A stretch of 10,336 nt of DNA from Steroidobacteraceae bacterium. Lineage in GTDB: Bacteria; Pseudomonadota; Gammaproteobacteria; Steroidobacterales; Steroidobacteraceae. Shown here in pieces: positions 1 through 6,419 of this stretch (the stretch's first letter is position 1; every line of letters starts with the position of its first letter). The stretch lies in contig JALRHE010000304.1 in the NCBI GenBank assembly GCA_023253235.1, positions 1 to 10,336 on the forward strand. The letters run 5' to 3'. Position numbers and translations under genes: made by a program. Under the pieces are notes generated by a model. It made no database searches, was not told where the DNA came from, and worked only from the letters and a program-made list of their open reading frames with translations.

Positions 1-302
1 GGATAGGCGTCGACGCGTGCGCGCGGTGGCGGCTTAGTGGTCTTGCCGATCGAGGGAATGCGGATGCACACGCCATCGCGATTGAATCGCCAGCCGTGGT
101 AAGGGCACTGCACGGTGCCATCCTCTTTACATTTTCCGCCAGAGAGGCTCGCGCCTCGGTGGATACAGGTATCCGACAGAACAGCCGGCTTTCCTTGCTC
201 GTCACGGAAGACGACGAAATCGTGACCCAGCAGGCGGACCTTTTGCGGTGTCTTGCCGAGATCTTCGCCGCGAACGACGGGATACCAAAAATTGATGTAC
301 AT
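1..302 (-). CDS. Rieske [2Fe-2S] non-haem iron oxygenase, N-terminal part (cut by left edge)
   Basis: Reading the minus strand from the ATG at 302-300 gives 100 codons that run off the left edge. A GGAGG ribosome site lies about six bases upstream of this start. The protein opens MYINFWYPV and carries a complete Rieske cluster motif: C46-I-H48-R-G, then C66-P-Y-H69-G-W, which is C-x-H-x17-C-x2-H, the two-Cys/two-His ligand set for a [2Fe-2S] centre. In this family the cluster passes electrons from a reductase to a mononuclear iron in the C-terminal domain, which lies outside the window. Layout and N-terminus resemble single-component terminal oxygenases of the vanillate O-demethylase/ketosteroid hydroxylase type, so hydroxylation or O/N-demethylation of a ring compound is likely; the substrate is unknown. 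It is divergent from the gene at 508. The domain call is secure, the subfamily is not. Confidence 0.93.
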   Translation of the reverse strand, partial: MYINFWYPVVRGEDLGKTPQKVRLLGHDFVVFRDEQGKPAVLSDTCIHRGASLSGGKCKEDGTVQCPYHGWRFNRDGVCIRIPSIGKTTKPPPRARVDAY

Positions 303-374
303 GCTTCACCTCCGTGCGAACGCGGCTCTTTTACGCGACTCCGGTCGGGCAAGCCTAGTACTCCAGCCCCTGTG

Positions 375-391
375 TGTCCAACGAATGGACA
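375..391. promoter_or_regulatory. Perfect 6-bp inverted repeat, possible operator
   Basis: TGTCCA (375-380) and TGGACA (386-391) form a perfect inverted repeat with a 5-base spacer, ACGAA, between the divergent oxygenase gene and the 508 gene. On the minus strand one arm overlaps a weak -35-like TTGGAC (381-376) with TACTAG (360-355) 15 bases further on, so a protein bound here could block oxygenase transcription. No regulator gene is in the window, so the binding protein is unknown. The repeat is seen directly; the operator role is inference. Confidence 0.35.
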
Positions 392-418
392 AGCCGGGTG
401 TATTCGCGCAGCCTGCCA

Positions 419-447
419 TTGGCGGGCGCCTAAAACGCGGCTACAAC
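419..447 (+). promoter_or_regulatory. Candidate sigma70 promoter for the 508 operon
   Basis: TTGGCG (419-424) and TACAAC (442-447) are each four-of-six matches to the -35 and -10 consensus, with the optimal 17-base spacer. Transcription would start near 454 and leave a leader of about 54 bases before the GTG at 508. The -35 overlaps a short hairpin, GCCTGCC (411-417) with GGCGGGC (421-427). This is a consensus match by eye only. Confidence 0.3.
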
Positions 448-507
448 GGACCAAACGACAAGCCCTGTTAGGGGCGCAGAGCAGAACGGTCAGCGTGAGG
501 GGGAAGC

Positions 508-1035
508 GTGGCAGATAACACCAGTGGCTTTGAAGGGCGGGAAGAGCTTTTAGGGCAGGCGGTTGCGCTCGCGATCCGCACGCTCAAAGACTCCATGCCG
601 TATCAGCACGAGATGAACGATGCCTTGGTAAAGATGCATCTGAACTCAGTGCAGTTCGCCAAGAACAAAGGTCTCTCGAGACAGTATGTTGAGCACGATG
701 TGCAGACTATGAGACCGATGCTCGAGCGTACTCGCGAGGCGATTTCCCGGACGGGTGATCGCGAACTGGCGCTGACAGCGATGTTCGAGCGCACCGCCTG
801 CCTCTATCAATTGTGTCTTGATCTTCAAGTACTGCCTGGCGAGCGACGCTTCACATTCCCTTTTTCGCATGTGCTCGCGATTTCTCGACGCATCGGTCAG
901 TTCGATTTGACCGACGCAGAGGTTCACGACATCTGGCTGAAGCCGCGTCTGTACGGCTACGCCGCCGTGATGGGGGTCGAGATCGACGTCTCCGATATCG
1001 ACTCCGAGAACAAGGTCACGGTGCGACTGAAATGA
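508..1035 (+). CDS. Hypothetical cytoplasmic protein, 175 aa, coupled to the DUF1838 gene
   Basis: I do not recognise this family. The GTG start at 508 is preceded by AGGGGGA (498-504) at a good distance. The product has no signal peptide, membrane segment or cysteine-rich metal site; it is mixed in charge. Residues 10 to about 115 look mostly alpha-helical, with two cysteines close together (C-L-Y-Q-L-C, near residue 97). The C-terminal third holds aromatic segments (F-T-F-P-F, R-L-Y-G-Y) and ends in a beta-like stretch rich in D, V and I. Its TGA stop overlaps the next gene's ATG in an ATGA, which implies translational coupling with the exported DUF1838-type protein. Reading-frame length, ribosome site and the tight overlap support a real gene. 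A role as partner or accessory of the downstream protein is inference from position only. Confidence 0.8.
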   Translation: MADNTSGFEGREELLGQAVALAIRTLKDSMPYQHEMNDALVKMHLNSVQFAKNKGLSRQYVEHDVQTMRPMLERTREAISRTGDRELALTAMFERTACLYQLCLDLQVLPGERRFTFPFSHVLAISRRIGQFDLTDAEVHDIWLKPRLYGYAAVMGVEIDVSDIDSENKVTVRLK

Positions 1036-1895
1036 CGCAGACGCCACGTTCGATCAGCCGACGTCGTTGGTTGGCTGGCAGTTTGATTTTGGGCGCGGGT
1101 GTGGGTGCCGAGTCGAGCGCAGCCAACTCGATTGGATCAAACGCGATGGCAGGCTCGGGGCCAGAGAGTTGGCAATCGCATGAACACCTTCGCAATCTCG
1201 TGCGTATGCAAGGCAGCTTGCTTGAGGAAGATGTGCGCTGGTGGTTTACCGGCGTGATCTTTGGAGTACGCGGCGAGGGGGAAACCCCGAGACCCTTGGT
1301 GCGCTTCGAAGGGATGGAGGTCTATTGGTTTGCCCATCGCGGGGAGGATTTCCAGCTCGGTGGGCATACGGTGACCTTCTTTCGTGATTTCGAGACAGGG
1401 GAGTTCCTGTACGAGTTCGCCAATCCGTATACGGGCAAGCGAGAGGCCGTAAAGCCTGCGGTGCAGGGTGGCAATTTGGGCTTTGCTTACACGCGAGAAG
1501 GTATTTGGCCGGTTCGAAACGACGGAACACCGCTCGGAGAGCCGGTCAGAAAGCCGCTGCGTGTGCAGTGGCATGAGATGGGTCCGCACATTTGGCTGCA
1601 ACATCAAACGGTCTATCCACCGGGCATGCCGGCCATGCACGGCCAAAGACAGACGATATTCGCGCAGCGCGATGCGTTACTCGATGCCCGTCAATACTCG
1701 GTGCCCGCGAGTTTTTCTTCGGTGGTCTTCATGAATTGGCTGAAGTGGATGGACATGAAGGATCAACCTGGCCATGTGATCTGGCACGCGTCGGGCGTGA
1801 AGTTGCTGAGCATTGATCAGTTACCGCGCGCCTATCGAGAGCGCGCCGAGAAGGAATATCCGGATCGTTTATCCGCGAAGCCCGTGCTGCGTTAG
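1032..1895 (+). CDS. Tat-exported DUF1838-family protein, 287 aa
   Basis: The N-terminus has a twin-arginine signal: S9-R10-R11-R12-W13-L14 followed by a hydrophobic stretch (about residues 15-26, L-I-L-G-A-G-V-G) and an Ala/Ser-rich cleavage region near residues 26-32. It is therefore probably exported folded to the periplasm. The mature part resembles DUF1838 proteins: an L-V-R-M-Q-G-S-L opening near residue 56, a W-W-F-T-G-V-I-F-G segment, a D-F-E-T-G-E-F-L motif followed by N-P-Y-T-G, and many Trp, His and Tyr residues. To my knowledge the family has no established biochemical function. Tat export often goes with a cofactor bound before export, but none can be assigned here. Translation is probably coupled to the 175-aa gene (ATGA overlap). 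The neighbouring oxygenase and receptor suggest a role in handling an aromatic or terpenoid-like compound, which is inference. The family call rests on remembered motifs. Confidence 0.85.
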   Translation: MTQTPRSISRRRWLAGSLILGAGVGAESSAANSIGSNAMAGSGPESWQSHEHLRNLVRMQGSLLEEDVRWWFTGVIFGVRGEGETPRPLVRFEGMEVYWFAHRGEDFQLGGHTVTFFRDFETGEFLYEFANPYTGKREAVKPAVQGGNLGFAYTREGIWPVRNDGTPLGEPVRKPLRVQWHEMGPHIWLQHQTVYPPGMPAMHGQRQTIFAQRDALLDARQYSVPASFSSVVFMNWLKWMDMKDQPGHVIWHASGVKLLSIDQLPRAYRERAEKEYPDRLSAKPVLR

Positions 1896-2089
1896 TGCGG
1901 GGTCGACGTCGAGCAGCGGCGATCGGTGAGAGGGCGCTGTGCGCAGAGTGGTCATATTATGTTGCATGGATGAGACGAAGTTTGACGGAGCAGAGCGGTT
2001 GTAGCACTCTGCAAGTGTTGTTTTTAGAGATTCACTGAAGAAATCTCGAGAACAGCGAAAAAACATCATGACTCGGGGGTCATAGAAAA
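1896..2089 (+). promoter_or_regulatory. Leader and presumed promoter region of the TonB-dependent receptor
   Basis: These 194 bases carry no gene. They hold a -35-like TTGACG (1982-1987) without a convincing -10 at 16-18 bases, and a -10-like TATTAT (1955-1960) without a matching -35, so no promoter can be fixed. Structure present: an 8-bp inverted repeat GCAGAGTG/CACTCTGC (1943-1950 and 2005-2012), a 6-bp hairpin GAGATT/AATCTC (2027-2047), and a small hairpin ATGAC/GTCAT (2068-2083). The last contains the G-run (2075-2079) that serves as the receptor's ribosome site. No intrinsic terminator is visible after the DUF1838 gene, so read-through into the receptor is possible. Confidence 0.35.
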
Positions 2090-4876
2090 ATGAGTAAATC
2101 GCATAAACCGGCGCAGCGGTCGGTTGCGCTCGTCATTGGTGGCATGTCCACCGTCATGGCGATGCCAGTGGTCGCTAACGAAGCGGCCGGTCTCGAAGAG
2201 ATCGTCGTGACGGCGCGTAAGCGCGAGGAGAATCTGCAGGATGTCTCCATGTCGATCACGGCCATTACGTCGGGCGAAATCGAAAAGATGGGCATCTCGG
2301 ATGTCGAGGATATCGCCCGGCTCGATGCCTCGTTGATCTATGACAAAGGATATTCAGCGACGGATAACCGAATCTCGATTCGCGGTCTGTCGCCGACGCG
2401 CGGTCGTGTCAACGTGGCGGTACTCGTCGATGGCATCGATACCTCGAGCGAAAGTATTCAGTTCGGTGGTGGCTCGCTGCTGGCGACCAATAAATTGCTC
2501 GATTTGCAAGCCATCGAAATCGTCAAAGGACCGCAGTCTGCGTTGTATGGCCGTAGCGCCTTCGCGGGTGCGGTGCAGTACGTTACCAAGGATCCGGCGA
2601 AAGTTGCCGAGGGTGATATCCGCGCCTCGTTCGCCGAGTATGGTCGGCAAGACGTCACGGGCTCTTGGAGCGGTCCGTTAAGCGACACGCTGGGTATTCG
2701 CGTGAATGCCGTGCAGTGGAAGCAGGATGGTATCTACAAAAACTCGGTGACCGGCAACGAGGTCGGTGACGGCGACGGTTGGGGTCTTGCGCTCACGGGC
2801 AAGTGGGAGCCGCGCGACAACTTCAACGCCAAGTTCCGCGTCGAATACACCGACGATGAGTTCGGTCAGTCCGCGACGGCGCAGCTCCCGATTACATTGG
2901 TCTCCGTTCGTCCGACGACGGGTTCTGATTGCTTGACCGTCGGCACCGGAGCCGTGGTGGCCGCTGTTCGTGGCAGCTGCCCGGCTGGGAGCGCGCGGGT
3001 CTATTCGGGTACCACGGTGTTGCCACCGGGCTTCACGTTGCCGCCGGGCTCGGGAAACCCCGCTTATCCCGGCACGTTCTTCGGTAGCAACCACCTTTAC
3101 TCGTCGGCGGGTCTGATCCCGTCGGCCGACAAACTCAAGGTCAAGTTGGATCCGGATCCGATCACCGGCAAGGACTATCCGGGTAGCACGCGAGAAATTC
3201 TGCGTTTCTCCGCTGTGCTCAATTGGGACTTCGACTTCGGCACCGTGACCTCGCTGACGGGCGTCACCGATGCGAACTTCACCTTCGTGGAAGATGGTGA
3301 CTTCGACTCGGGCGTCGTCAACGGCGTCGATACCTCCTTGCGTGCAGCGAAGTTCGACAACTCGAACGAGACGGAACAGTTCAGTCAGGAATTGCGCTTC
3401 CGTTCGGATTTCGAAGGCCCGGCAAACTTCATGCTCGGCTACCTGTACTGGCAGGAAAAGGCGGCGCAGACGACACGCTCGATCAATATTTTCTGTCTGC
3501 CCGCGATTCCGCCCAATACGCTGTTCCCTGGGCAGCCCGCTCTGGCGCCGAGTTGTCAGGGCCGCTCACCCAACCAGGTGCTCGGCTTGATGGATCCCAT
3601 TCCGCGCGTGAACGCGCGCGACATCAAACACAACTCGTTCTTCGGCATGGTTGAGTACGACCTCAACGAGCGCTGGCGCTTCAGCGTCGAAGGGCGGTAT
3701 GGACAGGAGACCGAGACGGTCGCTGGTGTGAACTGTTCGCCCACGCTCGACGCGGCCTCGTTCCCGGGCGGTCCGATCACGAAGTGCCAAGATCCGAGTT
3801 TCCCGGGCTTCCAGATCGGCTTCCCCTCGGTTAGCTATCTCTATCCGTTCTTCAATCCGTTCGCACCGCCCGGCACTCCGGGTTCGGGCGTGCGTCAGGC
3901 GCCGGGTGTGCCGGTCACGCTCGAGACCGAGCACAGCTATTTCACGCCGCGCGCGACGATCGAGTTTCGCCCGGCTGATGACTTGCTGCTCTATTTGACC
4001 TACGCTAAGGGCGTGAAGCCGGGCGGTGTCTCGACCGTCACGGCCGGTTCGTGGCAAGACGCTGACTACGACGGTGCGTACGACGAGTTCTCGTTCAAAG
4101 ACGAGAAGATCCAGGAGTACGAGTTCGGCGCCAAGATCCAAACTGCCGATGGCCGGGTACGTTTCAATCCTGGTGTCTTCCTCATCAAGTACGACGACAA
4201 GCAGGTCGGCGCTCAGCTCGTGACGCCCTCGGGCATCCTGGTCGGTCGCTTGCTGAACGCCGGTAAGGCCGAGGTCCGTGGTCTCGAAATCGACACGCAG
4301 TGGGCGCCGAACGACAGCTTGCTGTTCGGTCTCAACTACTCGTATCTCGACACCGAGTTCATCGATTTCCCGTTCACCTCCGCGTCGCCGACGGATGCGG
4401 TGCGTGTCGGTGGATGTAACCGCAAGACCGACACTCTGGCGAACTCGCGCTTGTGCTTCCACAACCTCAAAGGTCGTGAACTCGAGCGTGCACCCAAGCA
4501 TTCACTCGTCGGCATGGCGCGTTGGTCGCGTCCGATGGGTGATCTCTTCGGTGCCACCGGTGTGCGCTTCTTCGTCGAAGGCGACGTTCAGAAGCAATCG
4601 AAGCGTTACTTGGACTTCTATAATCTCGTGCAGTTCGATGCCTACACCATCGGTAACGTGCGTATCGGCATGACCTCAGACCGTTGGGATATGCAGGTGT
4701 TCGTCAACAACATCACCGACGACGATACGGTGCAAGGTGGCAGCGCGAACCCGGGCGATGTGGCGCAGTCGCTGGCTGACCCCAGCAACTTCTCGCCAGC
4801 CAACACCTCGGGTGTCGCACTGCCGGATCCCCGTATCGTCGGATTCCGCGTCGCGTATCGCTTCGGTGGTCGCTAA
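2090..4876 (+). CDS. TonB-dependent outer-membrane receptor, 928 aa
   Basis: This is a ligand-gated outer-membrane channel driven by the TonB-ExbB-ExbD system. A Sec signal peptide spans about residues 1-29, with likely cleavage after V-V-A29. The TonB box is E36-E-I-V-V-T-A42, followed by R-K-R-E-E-N-L-Q-D-V, the usual entry to the plug domain. The plug (about 50-165) contains I-S-I-R-G-L, V-L-V-D-G-I, and I-E-I-V-K-G-P-Q-S-A-L-Y-G-R. The rest is a beta-barrel with long loops, ending in a V-A-Y-R-F strand plus G-G-R. All eight cysteines fall into four close pairs (281/297, 469/489, 549/566, 776/789), probably loop disulfides. The ATG follows CGGGGG at about ten bases. Length and motifs fit the large receptors common in catabolic loci of oligotrophic proteobacteria. 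The ligand is unknown; neighbours suggest an organic substrate rather than a siderophore, which is inference. Confidence 0.96.
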   Translation: MSKSHKPAQRSVALVIGGMSTVMAMPVVANEAAGLEEIVVTARKREENLQDVSMSITAITSGEIEKMGISDVEDIARLDASLIYDKGYSATDNRISIRGLSPTRGRVNVAVLVDGIDTSSESIQFGGGSLLATNKLLDLQAIEIVKGPQSALYGRSAFAGAVQYVTKDPAKVAEGDIRASFAEYGRQDVTGSWSGPLSDTLGIRVNAVQWKQDGIYKNSVTGNEVGDGDGWGLALTGKWEPRDNFNAKFRVEYTDDEFGQSATAQLPITLVSVRPTTGSDCLTVGTGAVVAAVRGSCPAGSARVYSGTTVLPPGFTLPPGSGNPAYPGTFFGSNHLYSSAGLIPSADKLKVKLDPDPITGKDYPGSTREILRFSAVLNWDFDFGTVTSLTGVTDANFTFVEDGDFDSGVVNGVDTSLRAAKFDNSNETEQFSQELRFRSDFEGPANFMLGYLYWQEKAAQTTRSINIFCLPAIPPNTLFPGQPALAPSCQGRSPNQVLGLMDPIPRVNARDIKHNSFFGMVEYDLNERWRFSVEGRYGQETETVAGVNCSPTLDAASFPGGPITKCQDPSFPGFQIGFPSVSYLYPFFNPFAPPGTPGSGVRQAPGVPVTLETEHSYFTPRATIEFRPADDLLLYLTYAKGVKPGGVSTVTAGSWQDADYDGAYDEFSFKDEKIQEYEFGAKIQTADGRVRFNPGVFLIKYDDKQVGAQLVTPSGILVGRLLNAGKAEVRGLEIDTQWAPNDSLLFGLNYSYLDTEFIDFPFTSASPTDAVRVGGCNRKTDTLANSRLCFHNLKGRELERAPKHSLVGMARWSRPMGDLFGATGVRFFVEGDVQKQSKRYLDFYNLVQFDAYTIGNVRIGMTSDRWDMQVFVNNITDDDTVQGGSANPGDVAQSLADPSNFSPANTSGVALPDPRIVGFRVAYRFGGR

Positions 4877-4890
4877 GTCCAGAGACGATT

Positions 4891-4909
4891 TATCGGGTTG
4901 ATCCCGATA
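4891..4909 (+). repeat. 7-bp hairpin after the receptor gene
   Basis: TATCGGG (4891-4897) and CCCGATA (4903-4909) form a perfect inverted repeat with loop TTGAT, 15 bases after the receptor stop codon and just before the main terminator. It has no T tract, so alone it is not an intrinsic terminator. It may protect the 3' end of the receptor mRNA or be an operator. Confidence 0.55.
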
Positions 4910-4915
4910 CACTTC

Positions 4916-4950
4916 AACGGGTCGCAGCCTCACGGTTGCGACCCGTTTTT
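4916..4950 (+). terminator. Strong intrinsic terminator after the receptor gene
   Basis: AACGGGTCGCAGCC (4916-4929) pairs with GGTTGCGACCCGTT (4934-4947) in a 14-bp stem containing a single G-U pair, with a TCAC tetraloop and five T residues (4946-4950). This is a textbook rho-independent terminator on the plus strand. It sits only 20 bases before the aldehyde dehydrogenase start, so it also stands inside any leader of that gene transcribed from upstream. Confidence 0.92.
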
Positions 4951-4959
4951 CATTGGTAC

Positions 4960-4965
4960 GAGGAA
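4960..4965 (+). promoter_or_regulatory. Ribosome binding site deciding the aldehyde dehydrogenase start
   Basis: GAGGAA lies five bases before the GTG at 4971. The in-frame TTG at 4953 sits right after the terminator T tract and has no purine-rich site at the correct distance, so GTG 4971 is preferred. Confidence 0.7.
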
Positions 4966-4970
4966 GCGAC

Positions 4971-6419
4971 GTGTTTGAAGGTCGACATCTGATCGATGGA
5001 GAGCTCACGCTCGGTGAGGGCGGTGCAGCGGGCCACTGGATCGACAGTCACGAGCCCGCAACGCTCAAGCCACTCGGGCGTGTGCCAGCGGCGACGGCGG
5101 CTGATGTGGATCGCGCGGTAAAGGCAGGAGCGCGTGCGCAGCGCGATTGGAGCGGCTTATCCGTCTGGGAGCGAGCTGCTCAATTGAAAGCGCTAGCGAA
5201 GGCCATTCGCAGTCGAGGTGCGGAGATCCTCTCGCTTGAGGCGCGTGATACCGGCAACACCATCGGCAAGCTTCGTGCCGACATCGAGATTGCCGCCGGT
5301 TATCTCGAATACTTCGCTGGCCTCGGTAGCGAACTGAAGGGTGAGACCATTCCCGCGACTGCGCGCGGGCTGCATTACACGGTGCATGAGCCGTATGGCG
5401 TCGTGGCGCGTATCGTTCCCTTCAATCATCCGTTCATGTTTGCCGCAGCGCACTTGGCTGCTCCGTTGATGGCGGGCAACGCAGTCGTCGTAAAGACGCC
5501 GGAAACAAGTCCGCTATCGGGCTGCGTTCTCGGCGAACTGGTTCGCGACACGTTGCCGAGCGGTCTGGTGAGTATCGTCCATGGCTACGGTGCACCAGCG
5601 GGTGATGCCTTGGTGCGGCATCCGCTCGTACGACGTATCGGGTTCACCGGATCGGTGTCTACAGGGCTTGCCATTCAGCGTGCGGCGGCCGAGTCCGCCG
5701 TCAAGCATGTGAGTCTGGAACTTGGCGGCAAAAACCCCTTCATCGTTTTTCCCGACGCCGATCTGGATCGGGTCGTGGAGATGGCGGTCGCAGGAATGAA
5801 TTTTTCATGGGCGGGTCAGTCGTGTGGCTCGACCAGTCGCTTGTTATTGCATGCCGATATTCATGACGAGATCGTCGAACGTGTCGCGACACGGATGCGA
5901 GCGCTGCGAGTGGGTGATCCATTGGATCCAGCTTCGGAAATGGGTCCAGTCAATTCTTCGAAACAATTCGAACGGATGCAGGGTTTCGTTTCGGAGGCGG
6001 CGGCACAGGGTGCTCGTCTGGTCACTGGTGGCGTTCGGCCTAGAGGTGATGCTTTCGCGCGCGGCTATTGGCTCGAGCCCACGCTGTATGCGGATGTGAC
6101 CCAAGACATGCGAGTCGTTCGCGAGGAAATCTTTGGCCCGATCGTCTGTGCGCAGCGCTGGCACCGAGAATCCGAGGTCATCGAACTTGCCAACGACTCG
6201 CCCTATGGCTTGACGGCAGCGGTCTGGACGCGCGATCTCGCCACCGGGCTGCGAATGACCCGTGCCATCGAGGCTGGAACCGTGTGGCTGAATACCGCAG
6301 GGCAGCACTTCGTAGGGGCGCCTTTCGGTGGCTGGAAAGACAGCGGACTCGGCGGCGAGGAGTGCCTCGAGGAGCTATATAGCTATTCGCGCCTCAAAGC
6401 AGTGCACGTGCCCGCCTAA
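4971..6419 (+). CDS. NAD(P)-dependent aldehyde dehydrogenase, 482 aa
   Basis: It oxidises an aldehyde to the carboxylic acid with NAD(P)+ in the cytoplasm. With GTG 4971 as start the length (482 aa) is typical of the superfamily. Visible motifs: P-F-N152-H-P-F, the position of the oxyanion-stabilising Asn; G-F-T-G-S in the coenzyme fold; L-E250-L-G-G-K-N with the general-base Glu; G-Q-S-C285-G-S-T-S-R with the nucleophile Cys; and E-E386-I-F-G-P, which binds the coenzyme ribose. All catalytic residues are present, so the enzyme should be active. The motif style is betaine-aldehyde/phenylacetaldehyde dehydrogenase-like, but the substrate cannot be set. In context it would take the product of an alcohol oxidation such as one by the SDR at the right edge. 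No promoter fits between the preceding terminator and the start. Its 3' end overlaps the convergent MFS gene by 26 bases. Confidence 0.95.
   Translation: MFEGRHLIDGELTLGEGGAAGHWIDSHEPATLKPLGRVPAATAADVDRAVKAGARAQRDWSGLSVWERAAQLKALAKAIRSRGAEILSLEARDTGNTIGKLRADIEIAAGYLEYFAGLGSELKGETIPATARGLHYTVHEPYGVVARIVPFNHPFMFAAAHLAAPLMAGNAVVVKTPETSPLSGCVLGELVRDTLPSGLVSIVHGYGAPAGDALVRHPLVRRIGFTGSVSTGLAIQRAAAESAVKHVSLELGGKNPFIVFPDADLDRVVEMAVAGMNFSWAGQSCGSTSRLLLHADIHDEIVERVATRMRALRVGDPLDPASEMGPVNSSKQFERMQGFVSEAAAQGARLVTGGVRPRGDAFARGYWLEPTLYADVTQDMRVVREEIFGPIVCAQRWHRESEVIELANDSPYGLTAAVWTRDLATGLRMTRAIEAGTVWLNTAGQHFVGAPFGGWKDSGLGGEECLEELYSYSRLKAVHVPA

Noticed and set aside
411..427. GCCTGCC-ATT-GGCGGGC hairpin considered as a terminator or riboswitch element
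   Set aside because: It has no T tract on either strand and no larger conserved structure; it overlaps the promoter candidate instead.
96..518. 140-codon plus-strand open frame at the left edge
   Set aside because: It lies antisense to the Rieske oxygenase, whose cluster ligands and ribosome site are plain. The translation has no recognisable fold, and the frame runs through the intergenic region into the next start.
3566..4501. 311-codon minus-strand open frame inside the receptor gene
   Set aside because: It is antisense to an intact TonB-dependent receptor. The Arg/Glu-rich product is typical of a shadow frame in GC-rich coding sequence.
4953..4970. Longer aldehyde dehydrogenase start at TTG 4953
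   Set aside because: It directly follows the terminator T tract and lacks a ribosome site. GTG 4971 has GAGGAA at the right distance.
6373..6384. 12-bp perfect palindrome AGCTATATAGCT considered as the MFS terminator
   Set aside because: It lies inside the aldehyde dehydrogenase coding region (E-L-Y-S-Y), is AT-rich at the centre, has no T tract on either strand, and forms only a weak stem.
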